From assembly GCA_963797675.1 (NCBI GenBank), contig CAWCQQ010000007.1:558001-622000 (forward strand): 64,000 bases of DNA, given 5' to 3'. A model generated the notes under the pieces. That model did not search any database, was not told the DNA's origin, and worked only from the letters and a program-made list of their open reading frames with translations. This document shows positions 27,361 to 36,766 of the stretch, piece by piece. The DNA comes from DASQPR01 sp963797675. Its GTDB lineage: Bacteria > Actinomycetota > Actinomycetes > Mycobacteriales > Micromonosporaceae. The position numbers and the translations under genes were made by a program. Every line of letters starts with the position of its first letter. The stretch's first letter is position 1.

Positions 27361-28047
27361 GTGTCCGAGACCCCAGCGACGCCGAGTCCGGCGAACGGCA
27401 AACGCTCCGGAGGCGCCGATCGACGCAAGAGCGCGACGCCGGCTTCGCCCGCCCCCGCTACGGGACCAAACGGCACGTCACCGGCGAGTGGCAACGCCGC
27501 CCCCGGTGGCAAGAAGGCCAGCGGCAAGGCGGCCGGCAGCAAGGCGACGCCCAGCGGCAAGGCCGTAGCCAGTGGCAAGGCGGCAGCCGCCGGAAGCCGG
27601 CAGCCAGTGGCAAGGCGGCGCCGGGCGGCAGGCCGGCGGCCAATCTCTCGGCGGACAGCGTGCCGCCGGTGGCGGCGGCTGCTAGCGGTAGTTTCCGGTG
27701 GGCGGTCCGGGTGCTCTATGCGGAGGCGGTGGCCACCGGTTTCGTGACGCTCGCGCTGATCTGGCTGGCGCTCGCGGCCGACAACGTCAGCGCGTCGAGT
27801 GCCATCGCCACGGTGGCGTTCGCCGCCCTGTGCGCCGCCATCCTGGCCGGACTCGCCACGGCACTGGCACGGCGCAAGTCGCTGGCCCGCGGACCCGCGA
27901 TCGTGGTGCAGATGCTGCTGGTCCTGATCGGCTATTACATGATCGCCGGCGGTCGCGTGGTTGGGCGTACCCGTATTGGTTGTGGGTCTGTTCGGTTCTG
28001 GCCTGTTGCTGGCGCCGTCGACGCGGGCGGCGCTGGGCCTCGACTAG
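27361..28047 (+). CDS. Membrane protein with Gly/Lys/Ala repeat tail at the N-terminus (two frame breaks)
   Basis: About 228 residues from GTG 27361 (VSETPATPSPANGKR). Residues 1-100 are low complexity and basic with repeated A-S-G-K-A and P-x-G-K units (KKASGKAAGSKATPSGKAVA), clearly disordered. The rest has four membrane segments, such as ATGFVTLALIWLALAADNV and AIVVQMLLVLIGYYMIAGG, ending LLLAPSTRAALGLD. Breaks near 27592 (one base missing) and 27952 (one extra C) split it. I do not recognise the family. The positive tail could bind nucleic acid or acidic lipid; this is inference. Its stop abuts that of the opposite rsbW-like gene (28047/28048). Confidence 0.6.
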
Positions 28048-28446
28048 CTAGCGGCGCTTGACCAGGTGAATGGTCGCGACGCCGTTGACGCGTCTCGGCG
28101 GTGACCTTGCCGGCCAGCGCGGTCAGGACCTGCCACGAGAACGACTGGGAGCCGGGCAGGACGCCGGCGGCCGTGACCGGTACCGAGACGTCGATGTGCA
28201 GTGCCTTGGGGACGACCCGAATTGGCAGGTCACGTCGCTGCCGGGGGCCGCGATCGGCAGCAGGATCGCGCAGGCCTCGTCGACGGCGATCCGGAGATCC
28301 TCGATCTCGTCGAGCGTCATGCCCAGGCGAGCGGCGAGCCCGGCCGTCGCGGTACGCAGAACGGCAAGGTAGGACGTCATCGCGGGCACGGCGAGGATCA
28401 CCACATCACGATCGGTCGACGTGGCATCGGTCGCGGGCGCGCTCAC
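28048..28446 (-). CDS. RsbW-like anti-sigma factor / ATP-binding protein (two frame breaks)
   Basis: About 132 residues. The GHKL ATPase fold is visible: VVILAVPAMTSYLAVLRTAT, LAARLGMTLDEIEDLRIAVD with EACAILLPIAA (N-box region), SDVTCQF, then in a second frame VVPKALHIDVSVPVTAAG and QSFSWQVLTALAGKV, and in a third VNGVATIHLVKRR. Proteins of this size act as anti-sigma factor kinases of the sigma-B/F type. No sigma-F gene is next to it: it lies 45 bases after the GNAT gene and ends facing the membrane protein gene. Confidence 0.72.
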
Positions 28447-28491
28447 TGTGCCTCCCCTTCGTCGTCGGGCCGCCCGTGCTAGGCAGGGCGG

Positions 28492-28982
28492 CTAACCGGC
28501 CGCAAGCTTTCGTAACGCTGATCCGCTGAGCCGATAGGGTACCCATTCCGGCTGTCGCGACGGCACCCATCGTCGCGTAGAAATCTCGCGCCGGATTCCA
28601 ATCGAGAACCCACCACTGCAAGCGCCGATAGTCTCGCTGGATGCAGAGGTCGGCGAGCGTCGCGAGCATGCGCGTGCCGAGTCCGGATCCTCTGGCCTCC
28701 GGGCGGACGTAGAGATCCTCGAGGTAGATGCCGTGGCGACCCTCCCAGGTGGAGTAGTTCAGGAACCACAGCATCATCGCCACCGGCCGGTCGTCGCCGG
28801 TCGATCGCGACGTGCCCGAACAGCGCCGGATCGGTGCCGAAGAGCGAAACGTGCAGTTGCATCCTCGGTGAGGTGGCAGTCGTCCGGCGGCACTTCTCGA
28901 ACTCGGCCAGTTCGTGGACCATAGCGACGACAGCCGGTACGTCTTGGTGACGTACCGGCTGGATCGTAACGTCCGTGCTCAC
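28492..28982 (-). CDS. GNAT acetyltransferase, diamine (SSAT)-like (several frame breaks)
   Basis: About 163 residues when joined across four breaks: VTIQPVRHQDVPAVVAMVHE, then LAEFEK, DDCHLTED, LHVSLFGTDPALFGHVAID, AMMLWFLNYSTWEGRHGIYL, then EDLYVRPEARGSGLGTRMLA with the acetyl-CoA loop, QWWVLDWNPARDFYATMGA and a typical end EWVPYRLSGSALRKLAAG. The pattern is that of spermidine/diamine acetyltransferase-like GNATs. Its GTG start overlaps the sodN stop by four bases (GTGA). Four breaks in 500 bases is the highest density in the window; a real pseudogene cannot be excluded. Confidence 0.65.
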
Positions 28983-29383
28983 GCCTGCTTGGTCTCCCAG
29001 AAGATCTTGCTGATCTCGTCGATCTTCGCGAGCAGCTGCTCGGCGATGGCCGGGTCGGCCGAGCCCTTGGCGCCGCTGGCGCCGGCGAGCTTCGTCGCGT
29101 CGTTGAACAGCGTGTGCAGCTCGGGGTACTTCTCGAAGTGCGGTGCCTTGAAGTAGTCGGTCCACAGCACCCACAGGTGGTGCTTGACCAGCTCGGCGCG
29201 CTGCTCCTTGATGATCAGAGCGCGGGTACGGAAGTCCGGGTCCGAGTTGGCCTGGAACTTGTCGCAGATCGCTTTGATCGAATCGGCCTCGATCTTGGCC
29301 TGTGCCGGGTCATAAACCCCGCACGGAAGGTCACAGTGGGCGCGCACGATCGTGCGCGGTGTCAGGATGCGTGGCAGACGCAT
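28979..29383 (-). CDS. sodN: Nickel superoxide dismutase precursor
   Basis: 134 residues, intact. A 15-residue pro-sequence (MRLPRILTPRTIVRA) is removed to expose HCDLPCGVYDPAQ, the nickel hook in which His1, Cys2 and Cys6 of the mature enzyme bind Ni. The rest is the usual four-helix body: FRTRALIIKEQRAELVKHHLWVLWTDYFK and AEQLLAKIDEISKIFWETK. It detoxifies superoxide in the cytoplasm. It is divergent from sodX, the signal-peptidase-like gene that removes the pro-sequence, and translationally coupled to a GNAT gene. Family known in Streptomyces and marine bacteria. Confidence 0.95.
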   Translation of the reverse strand: MRLPRILTPRTIVRAHCDLPCGVYDPAQAKIEADSIKAICDKFQANSDPDFRTRALIIKEQRAELVKHHLWVLWTDYFKAPHFEKYPELHTLFNDATKLAGASGAKGSADPAIAEQLLAKIDEISKIFWETKQA

Positions 29384-29480
29384 GTCTCTTCAACCTCCAT
29401 GTGCAAACTGGATAGAACGGAACACTCTGCGATGATCGTTCTCGGTTACGACCCTACTCCAGCGTTGAGAGGCCAGCGAC

Positions 29481-29851
29481 TTGACCGGCGAGATGGGGAG
29501 AGCAGAACGCCACTCGCGTCCACATTGGCTTTTTCCGGTCTTGGTCAGGGCCCGTCGATGGTGCCGACTCTTCGCCACGGTGACGCGTTGCTGGTCCGCC
29601 GTACGGATCGGGGGAGGACGGGTGCCGTCGCGGTCGTCCGGTTCGGCATCGATCCGTCCTTGTACGTCAAGCGCCTCGCGTACGCGGTCGAGGGCGGCTG
29701 GTGGGCACTGGGCGACAACCCGTACGCGTCGTCGGACTCTCGCACCTACGGTCCGGCACGCGTGGTGGGACGGGTGTTGCTGCGGTGGTGGCCTCGGCCG
29801 TCCCGGGTAGGCTCAGGCGTTAGACCAGCGGGAGATGAGCATGTCGAGTAA
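29481..29851 (+). CDS. sodX: SodX, S26-type peptidase maturing Ni-SOD (probable break near 29552)
   Basis: About 123 residues. The S26 signal-peptidase core is clear: GPSMVPTLRHGDALLV with the catalytic Ser, YVKRLAYAVEGGWWALGDNP with the catalytic Lys (V-K-R) and the conserved GDN, and SSDSRTYGPARVVGRVLLRWWP. The N-terminus is uncertain: HWLFPVLV in one frame appears to lead to RGPSMVP in another, implying a missing base, while ATG 29432 gives an uninterrupted alternative. Divergent from sodN (97-base gap), the standard pairing. It overlaps the start of the malic enzyme gene. Confidence 0.75.
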
Positions 29852-31014
29852 GCATGATCTTGACGATCCGATCTTTGCGACGCACCGTGGCGGCAAGATG
29901 GCGATCGAGTCCACCGTACCGCTGACGACCCGCGCGGATCTGTCACTTGCGTATACGCCGGGCGTCGCCGAGGTCTGCCTCGTCATCGCCGAGGACCCGT
30001 CGCTGGTCGAGGACTACACGTGGGTGTCGCACGTGGTCGCGGTCGTGACCGACGGATCCGCCGTCCTCGGGCTCGGCAACATCGGCCCGCGCGCGGCGAT
30101 GCCGGTGATGGAGGGCAAGGCCGTCCTGTTCAAGGCGTTCGGCGGCATCGACGCCGTGCCGATCTGCCTGGACACGCAGGACGTCGAGGCGATCATCGAG
30201 GTGGTCACCGCGCTCGCGCCGTCGTTCGGCGGCATCAACCTCGAGGACATCTCGGCACCCCGCTGCTTCGAGATCGAGCGGCGCCTGGACGCAGCACTGC
30301 CGATTCCGGTGTTCCACGACGACCAGCACGGTACGGCGATCGTCGTCCTCGCCGCGCTGCGCAACGCGGCGCTCGTGCTGGACCGGAAGCTGCCGGATCT
30401 GCGAGTCGTCGTGGTCGGTGCCGGCGCGGCCGGTGTCGCGGTCACGAAGATGCTGATCGCCGGTGGTGTCACCGCAGGTCAGGTCATCGTCTGCGACTCG
30501 AAGGGCGCGCTGCACGCGGGCCGTGACGCTGGACGGTGCGAAGGCCGAACTCGCCGCGATCACGAACGCGTGCCAGATCACGGCGGCGTCGAGGACGCGT
30601 TGCGTGGCGCGGACGTGCTGATCGGCGTGTCCGGCGGCAGCGTCGTCCGAGGAGGCGGTGGCCGGGATGGCGCCGGACGGGATCATCTTCGCGCTCGCGA
30701 ACCCGACACCCGAGGTGCATCCGGACATCGCCGAGAAGTACGCGGCGATCGTCGCAACCGGCCGCAGCGACTTCCCGAACCAGATCAACAACGTGCTCGC
30801 GTTTCCCGGCATCTTCCGCGGCGCCCTGGACGCGCGGGCGACCACGATCACCGAGAACATGAAGATTGCCGCCGCCGAGGCGATCGCCGCCGTGGCAGCT
30901 CACGATCTGCGCGCGGACGCGATCGTGCCGAGCCCGCTGGATCCGCGGGTGGCCGACGCGGTGGCGGCCGCCGTCGCCGAAGCGGCTCGACGTGACGGCG
31001 TCTGCCGTCGATAG
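29835..31014 (+). CDS. NAD(P)-dependent malic enzyme (frame breaks near 30522, 30580 and 30645)
   Basis: About 391 residues, the short bacterial form. It decarboxylates malate to pyruvate. Motifs: LAYTPGVAEVC, DGSAVLGLGNIGPRAAMPVM, LFKAFGGIDAVPICLDT, GGINLEDISAPRCFEIE with the metal ligands, and PVFHDDQHGTAIVVLAAL. The Rossmann site is VVVVGAGAAGVAVTKML. Then in other frames LDGAKAELAAITN, ALRGADVLIGVSGGS and IIFALANPTPEVHPDIA, with FPNQINNVLAFPGIFRGALD at the end. The three breaks fall within about 130 bases of each other. All catalytic motifs are present. Confidence 0.85.
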
Positions 31015-31055
31015 TGTCTGGTAGGGAAGCGCACCGCCAGTGTTAGCGTGCGGGA

Positions 31056-32036
31056 ATGCGTGCCGCCTACGCTTCGGCGATCAACCCGGATGACCCACTA
31101 GCCGCACTCACCGTCGGCGATATCGAGCCACCACCGACGCCGGACGACTGGATCACGGTCAACGTCCAGGCCAGCGCGCTCAACCATCACGATCTCTGGT
31201 CGCTGCGCGGCGTCGGCCTGCCCGCGGATCGGCTGCCGATGATCCTCGGATGCGATGCCGCCGGATTCGACCCCGAGGGCAACCCGGTGGTCATCCACGC
31301 CGTCATCGGCGGCGGCCCGGCCGGTGAGCCGACGACCGCGGACGAGACCATGGATCCGAAACGGACGCTGCTGTCCGAGCTCTATCCGGGCACGCTCGCG
31401 GACCAGGTTCGCGTACCGCGACGGAACGTTGTCCCGAAGCCGGAGGAGTTGACGTTCCTGGAGGCGGCGAGCCTGCCGACCGCGTGGCTGACCGCCTACC
31501 GGATGCTACGCGTCCGCGGCCGCCTGCCCGAGGGCGGTTCGGTGCTGGTCCAGGGCGCCGGCGGCGGTGTCGCTACGGCCGCGGTCGTACTGGCCGTCGC
31601 CATGGGCGCCCGGATCTACGCGACCAGCCGCGATGCGTCGAAGCGGGAGCGGATCGCGGCGCTCGGCGCGATCGCGCTGGAGCCCGGTGCCCGACTGCCG
31701 GAGCGCGTCGACGTGGTGATCGAGACCGTCGGTGCGGCAACGTTCGAGCACTCGATGAAGTCGACCGCGCAGGGCGGTCGCATCGTGGTCTGCGGGTCGA
31801 CCTCCGGCCACATCGCCAGCGTGGATCTGCGCCGCGTGTTCTTCCTGCAACAGGAGATCGTCGGCTCGACCATGGGCACGCGCGACGAACTCGCCGCGGT
31901 GCTGTCACTGTGCGCGACGCAGGAGATCAAACCCGTGATCGATTCCGTGTACGCGTTCTCCGACGCCCGTTCCGCGTTCGAGCGGCTGCATTCGGGCGAC
32001 GCGTTCGGAAAGATCGTGCTCGACCATTCGCGCTGA
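31056..32036 (+). CDS. Medium-chain dehydrogenase / quinone oxidoreductase-like protein
   Basis: 326 residues, intact, ATG start. GroES-like half: VNVQASALNHHDLWSLRGVG, LPMILGCDAAGFD. Rossmann half: LVQGAGGGVATAAVVLAVAMGARIYATSRDASKRE (about 171-205), VIETVGAATFEHSMKS, GGRIVVCGSTSG. The C-terminus is AFSDARSAFERLHSGDAFGKIVLD. The catalytic zinc cysteines are lacking, so it is of the NADPH:quinone reductase/crotonyl reductase kind. Specific substrate unknown. Convergent with the helicase-associated gene. Confidence 0.85.
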   Translation: MRAAYASAINPDDPLAALTVGDIEPPPTPDDWITVNVQASALNHHDLWSLRGVGLPADRLPMILGCDAAGFDPEGNPVVIHAVIGGGPAGEPTTADETMDPKRTLLSELYPGTLADQVRVPRRNVVPKPEELTFLEAASLPTAWLTAYRMLRVRGRLPEGGSVLVQGAGGGVATAAVVLAVAMGARIYATSRDASKRERIAALGAIALEPGARLPERVDVVIETVGAATFEHSMKSTAQGGRIVVCGSTSGHIASVDLRRVFFLQQEIVGSTMGTRDELAAVLSLCATQEIKPVIDSVYAFSDARSAFERLHSGDAFGKIVLDHSR

Positions 32037-32071
32037 TTTCAGGTCGGCGTGGACCTCGGATTGGCCGGACT

Positions 32072-34628
32072 TCAGATCGGGCGGACCGAGCCGATCCGGG
32101 GCAGGTAGAACTCGCGTTCGTCATGGCGCAGCCGGCAGTAGGCACTCAACATCGCGCCGTTGAGATCGAGCGGTTCGATCACCCGGCGCGTGACGCGATC
32201 CTCGCTGTCCGAGTAAGTGATCTCGATCGGCCGCTCGTTGTCGATCGCCTGCGCCAGGATGTGCTGCTCGTCGGCGCTCAAGAGGAGCGCGGACTGCTGG
32301 ACGGCCCGCAGCACGGGCATCGTCACCGGCGCGTCCGGGAGGTGCTTCAGCGGCGGTGCGACCATCGTGCGGGACGGTTTGACGAGCGTGAGCATCGACG
32401 GCGTACCGGATTCGTCGGCGTCCACGGCGCTGATCAGCCCGGCGGCCACCTCGGCCGGCGAGGACGTGACCGGACGGCCACCTCGGCGGATCGTCGGATA
32501 ATCGGGATCGTCATCGTCGTCGAACGCCATCACATGCCGTTGCTGGAACGGCAGGACCCGTGCCCGGGCCGCGGCACGACGCCGCTGTGGGCCGCTCGAT
32601 CAGTGGCGCTCCGTCGTCGGACTCGCCGATCGGCGCGTATCCGGCGGCGCGGAGCGCGGTCAGCGTCCGCTCCAACGGCAGCGTACTGGCGAGCACGGTC
32701 GGGTGCCAGTACGGTCAGCCGGAGCGACGCGAGAGCCTTCGTCGCCGCGATCTCGGTGAGCAACGCCGGATCGTCGGCCCGCAGGACGCATCCGACCGAG
32801 CGCCCCCGCAGCGTGCCGTGGCGCCGTGCCACGTCCGCCACCAGGTATTCGAGCGGCTGGGGCAGGACGCCGCCGACCGCGATCGCGCGCAGCGCGTCCA
32901 GGACGTCGCCAGGGCTCTGCCCGGAGTCGAACGCCCGCCGTACGGATTCGGCAGAGCATCGCCATGTCCCGGCGGCGCCCCGTGATTCGCGATCGGCGAC
33001 GCTGTCGAGCAGGCGGGCGACGGCCACCGTCGGGCTGCCCGGCACGACGATGGTCAGGTCGGCCTGGAAGATCGCCTCGGCGGTCGCGTCCCGGACGAGC
33101 GCGCTCGCCGCCTCGGTGAGCGCGGCCAGCTTGGTTGCCGCGGAGGCGTCCGGGTCCGATACCAGGGCGCGCCCGAGCGGGCTCAGGGCGCCGCGACCGA
33201 TCAGTCCGAGCGCGGTCGCCTCGGCCCAGATCGCGGCCGTGGCGTACGCCGGTTCCTGCAGCACGTCGCAGACGACCGGGCGGGACCACGCGACCGCCGC
33301 GGCGACCGGTGAGGGCTGGCTGCCGATGATCGCCGGCGCCACCGATTGGCCGCTCGGCAGCGCCGGCGGCGACCTGCAGCACGGTGAGCCGGATCTCGGC
33401 GGCGATCGACGCGTAGTCGTCGCGGGAAAGGGCCGGCCGAACCGGTACGCCTTCCGGTCGCTGCTCCATCAACGGGACCGCATGCAGGTCCAACCACGCC
33501 TCGATCAACGCGGTCAGGCGCTTCGCCGGCGCCAGTGCGAGCCACTCGTCGAAGCTCGGCGTCGGTACGAGTTCGTCGTCGTCGACGTCGATCAGGTCGT
33601 CCGAGAACGCGATCTCCAGCCAGAGGCGGGTGGTCGGCCTCGGTCGTACCCGCTGCCTTGGCGAGGCGGCGGATCTCGCGTACGCCCACGCCTCCGGTCT
33701 TGAGTAGCGCGACCGGCGTACGCGCCGCACGCCTCGATCACCGCGCTGAACTGATCGATCGCGATGCTGGCCGCGGACGCCGCATCCTGCGTGATCGCGT
33801 CCGAGACCGCCCTTGACCTGGACCGTCGGGATCGCCGGCGGCCGTTTCGCGAGCGTCGGGTGCCAGCCCGCGCCGCGCAGCGCGATGCCGACCTCGCGCG
33901 GGATCGAGGTCTGCTGCCAGTCGGTGATCACCAAGCCGTGCGTCAGCAGCCAGGCGATCGACGGATCCGGCCGGCCGGAGTAGTAGTACGCCGGCTGGCC
34001 GGCCAGGATCGGCTCGTGCTCGGCCCCGAACTGGACCAGTTCGCGCTGCTTGGCCGGCGCCTGCGCAGCAATCGCACGGACCGCGTCGCCGTCGGCGTAG
34101 AAGCGGCCGAGCGTCGCCAGCAACTCGGCCTTGCGCTGGACCTTCTTGGGCACGCCCGAGAGGCCGAGCGCCTGGGCGCGGACGGCCAGTTCGTCGACGG
34201 TCCGGGATGCCAGGAAGTCGCTCTACCGGCGGCCCGAGCTGCAACGGCGACGGGCACAGCGTGCGTAGCGCGCCGGGAACCCAGATGCGGCCGTCGACCT
34301 CCCACGCGATCGCCCACATCTCGCAGGTGGACAGCGTCGCGGCCAGAGTCGCGTCATCCTCGAGCAGGTCAAGCGCCGCGGCCAGGTGCGCGCGGGTCAT
34401 TCCGCCGGCACCGAAGACCAGGAGCGTTTCGAGTACGTCGAGGCAGGGCTGCGGCATGTCGTAAAGCACGCTGCTGAGGCTGTGCTGCCGGTGCAGACGA
34501 TCGGCGAGTTCGCCCAGCGTCTTCGGCGGATGGGGGAGGAGCACGTCGGGCCGGCGTTGGAGGATGCCGACGAGCTCGATCTCGGTCCGCTCGGACAGCC
34601 AATTCCGCAGCGTTGACGTCACGAACAA
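32072..34628 (-). CDS. Helicase-associated protein, XPB-adjacent Rv0862c type (many frame breaks)
   Basis: About 850 residues spread over at least five frames. N-terminus: NWLSERTEIELVGILQRRPDVL, then LGELADRLHRQHSLSSVLYD. Middle: KAELLATLGRFYADGDAVRA, GRPDPSIAWLLTHGLVITDW, LWLEIAFSDDLIDVDDD. The large C-terminal helicase-C3-like domain has QADLTIVVPGSPTVAVARLL and GRSVGCVLRADDPALLTEIA, and the tail LAQAIDNERPIEITYSDSED with VIEPLDLNGAMLSAYCRLR resembles a WYL-type fold. This matches the actinobacterial proteins usually encoded next to the XPB helicase; no XPB gene is in this window. It may be a decaying gene or badly resolved sequence. Confidence 0.65.
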
Positions 34629-34694
34629 GGAATCTGCCGCAACCTGACGCCTGCGTCAAATACCGGCTGACACCGGGTGGGTTAGCGTACCGGT

Positions 34695-35511
34695 GTGAAC
34701 AGCTCAGGCGCAGGTGGCAACACATTTGACGGGCCGCACTTCGGCGAGCAGGGCGGCCTGCTGACCTACGGCAGCTACCTGCGGCTACCGGAGTTGTTGG
34801 AACAGCAGGTGCCGGAGTCGAAACCGCCGGCCCACGATGAGCTGCTGTTCATCACGATTCACCAGGTCTATGAGCTGTGGTTCAAGCTGCTGCTGGCGGA
34901 GTTGACCGACGCGCGGGACCGGATGATGGTGGGCGAGGCGTACCTGCCGAGGGTGCGGCTGGAGCGGTGCCAGGCGATCATGCGGGTCCTGATTGCGCAG
35001 GTCGACGTGATCGACACGATGACGCCGCAGGACTTCCTCGCGTTCCGGCAGAAGCTCGCACCCGCGTCCGGATTCCAGTCGGCGCAGTTCCGCGAGATCG
35101 AGTTCCTGTCCGGGCTTGAAGGATCCGGGCTACATCGAGCGGTTCCGTGGGCTCACCGATTTCGAGCGCGACCAGCTGAAGCTGCGCCTGGACGAGCCGT
35201 CGCTGTGGGACGGATACGTCGAGACGCTCCGGCGGGCCGGATTCGCGGTGGCCACCGCCGATGAGCGGGCCGAGTCGATGCGAGCGGTCGCGCACGACCG
35301 CGCCGGGTACGGGCCGATCTGGGATCTCGCCGAGGCGCTGATGGATCATGACCAGTCGTGGGCGCTGTGGCGGGCCCGGCACGTGCTGATGGCCGAGCGC
35401 CAGATCGGCACGAAGCCGGGCACCGGAGGCTCGGCCGGCGGCGCGTACCTGCGGTCCCGGATCGACCTGCGCTTCTACCCGGAACTGTGGGAGTTGCGCA
35501 GCGTCCTGTAG
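34695..35511 (+). CDS. kynA: Tryptophan 2,3-dioxygenase (frame broken near 35118)
   Basis: About 271 residues. Heme dioxygenase that opens the indole ring of L-tryptophan to give N-formylkynurenine, the first kynurenine-pathway step. Seen: LTYGSYLRLPELLEQQ, HDELLFITIHQVYELWFKLL with the active-site His, FLAFRQKLAPASGFQSAQFR, then after one surplus base DPGYIERFRGLTDFERDQLK. The C-terminal GTGGSAGGAYLRSRIDLRFY and PELWELRSVL are the conserved substrate-binding and terminal segments. GTG start. No other kynurenine gene is in the window, so its role could be degradative or biosynthetic. Confidence 0.9.
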
Positions 35512-35543
35512 AGCGGTACGGCCGCGACCTTCAGTCTTTGATC

Positions 35544-36758
35544 TCAGGCGTTGATGTCGATCTTTCGCAGGTCGGAGTGTTCCTGCAGGTAGCGGCGGAT
35601 GGCGATCAGCGCCGCTATGCCGTCGCCGACCGCTGAACCCAGCTGCTTCGTGGAGCCGGCCCGTACGTCGCCGGCGGCGAAGACGCCGGGCATCGACGTC
35701 GCAAATGAGGCGTCCACCGTGGCGAAGCCCCAGGTGTCGAGCGCTACCGCGCCGTTCAGCCAGGCGGTGTTCGGGTCCAGGCCGATGAAGATGAAGGCCG
35801 CGGCCGGATGGTAGGCCGTCTCCGCGCCATCGGCGTCCCGCGCGACGACCGTGGTGAGCTTGCCGTTGCGGCCCTCCATCGACGCGACCGACGTGTTGAG
35901 GTGCACCTCGAACTGCGGGTGGTGCGCGACCTTGTCCTGCAGCAGCTTCGACGCCTTCAGCGATCCGGACCGCTCGAACACCCGGATCCGGTCCGCGAAC
36001 TGGGCCAGGAACAGGCCCTCCTCCAGCGCGGAGTTGCCGCCGCCGACGACCAGCAACTCGGACGCGCCGCGGTAGAACGGACCGTCGCAGGTCGCGCAGA
36101 AGTGCACGCCGGCGCCGATCAGATCGTCCTCGCCCGGTACGCCGAGCCGCCGGTACGACGAGCCGGTCGCGACCAGCACCGCGTACGCGCCGACGGTCAC
36201 GCCGGTGGAGAGCGTCACCTCGATCCCGTCAACGGCTTCGGCGATCGCGGTCACGGCCACCGCGGACAGCAACTCGACCTCATATCGCCGGGCCTGCGCA
36301 ATGAACCGGTCGGCGAGTTCCGCACCACCGATCCCGTCCGGGAAGCCCGGGTAGTTGTCGATCCGCTCGGTCACGCCGGCCTGGCCGCCGAGGCCCGCCT
36401 TGTCGACGACGAGCGTGTCGATGCCCTCCCGGGCGGCGTAGATCGCGGCGGCCAGGCCGGTCGGGCCGCCGCCGATGACCACGAGGTCGTACATGCGGCA
36501 TTGCGGAGTGCGATCGATGCCGAGCTTGTCGGCGAGTTCATCGTTGCCCGGCTCCATCAGGTGCGTGCCGTCCGGGAAGCGGATCGTCGGGATCGTCCGG
36601 CCGCCGTTCTGCAGCTTCTCGACGTACGCGAGGCCGGCCGGGTCTTCGTCGATATTGATCGAGACGTACGGGATCCGGTGCTCAGCGAGGAACGTCTTCG
36701 CCCGCTTGCAGTCTGGGCACCAGGGCGCGCCGTAGACGGTGATGTCGGCGTCGGTCAT
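35544..36758 (-). CDS. Glutaredoxin-thioredoxin reductase fusion
   Basis: 404 residues, intact. Residues 1-80 are a glutaredoxin/mycoredoxin-like domain: ITVYGAPWCPDCKRAKTFLA with a CPDC active site, and TIPTIRFPDG with the cis-Pro. Residues 90-404 are a thioredoxin reductase: FAD site LVVIGGGPTGLAAAIYAARE, NYPGFPDGIGG, redox motif GVHFCATCDGPFYR (CxxC), NADPH site LLVVGGGNSALEEGLFLA and the end SMPGVFAAGDVRAGSTKQL. The fusion passes electrons from NADPH via FAD to the attached CxxC. The reductase C-x-x-C reads CATC rather than the common CAVC. The next gene, a ROK regulator, lies 9 bases upstream on the same strand. Confidence 0.9.
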   Translation of the reverse strand: MTDADITVYGAPWCPDCKRAKTFLAEHRIPYVSINIDEDPAGLAYVEKLQNGGRTIPTIRFPDGTHLMEPGNDELADKLGIDRTPQCRMYDLVVIGGGPTGLAAAIYAAREGIDTLVVDKAGLGGQAGVTERIDNYPGFPDGIGGAELADRFIAQARRYEVELLSAVAVTAIAEAVDGIEVTLSTGVTVGAYAVLVATGSSYRRLGVPGEDDLIGAGVHFCATCDGPFYRGASELLVVGGGNSALEEGLFLAQFADRIRVFERSGSLKASKLLQDKVAHHPQFEVHLNTSVASMEGRNGKLTTVVARDADGAETAYHPAAAFIFIGLDPNTAWLNGAVALDTWGFATVDASFATSMPGVFAAGDVRAGSTKQLGSAVGDGIAALIAIRRYLQEHSDLRKIDINA

Positions 36759-36766
36759 GGATCACC

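Noticed and set aside
32072..34628. Several small independent genes in this span
   Set aside because: Adjacent fragments continue one family in order, so one broken gene explains them better.
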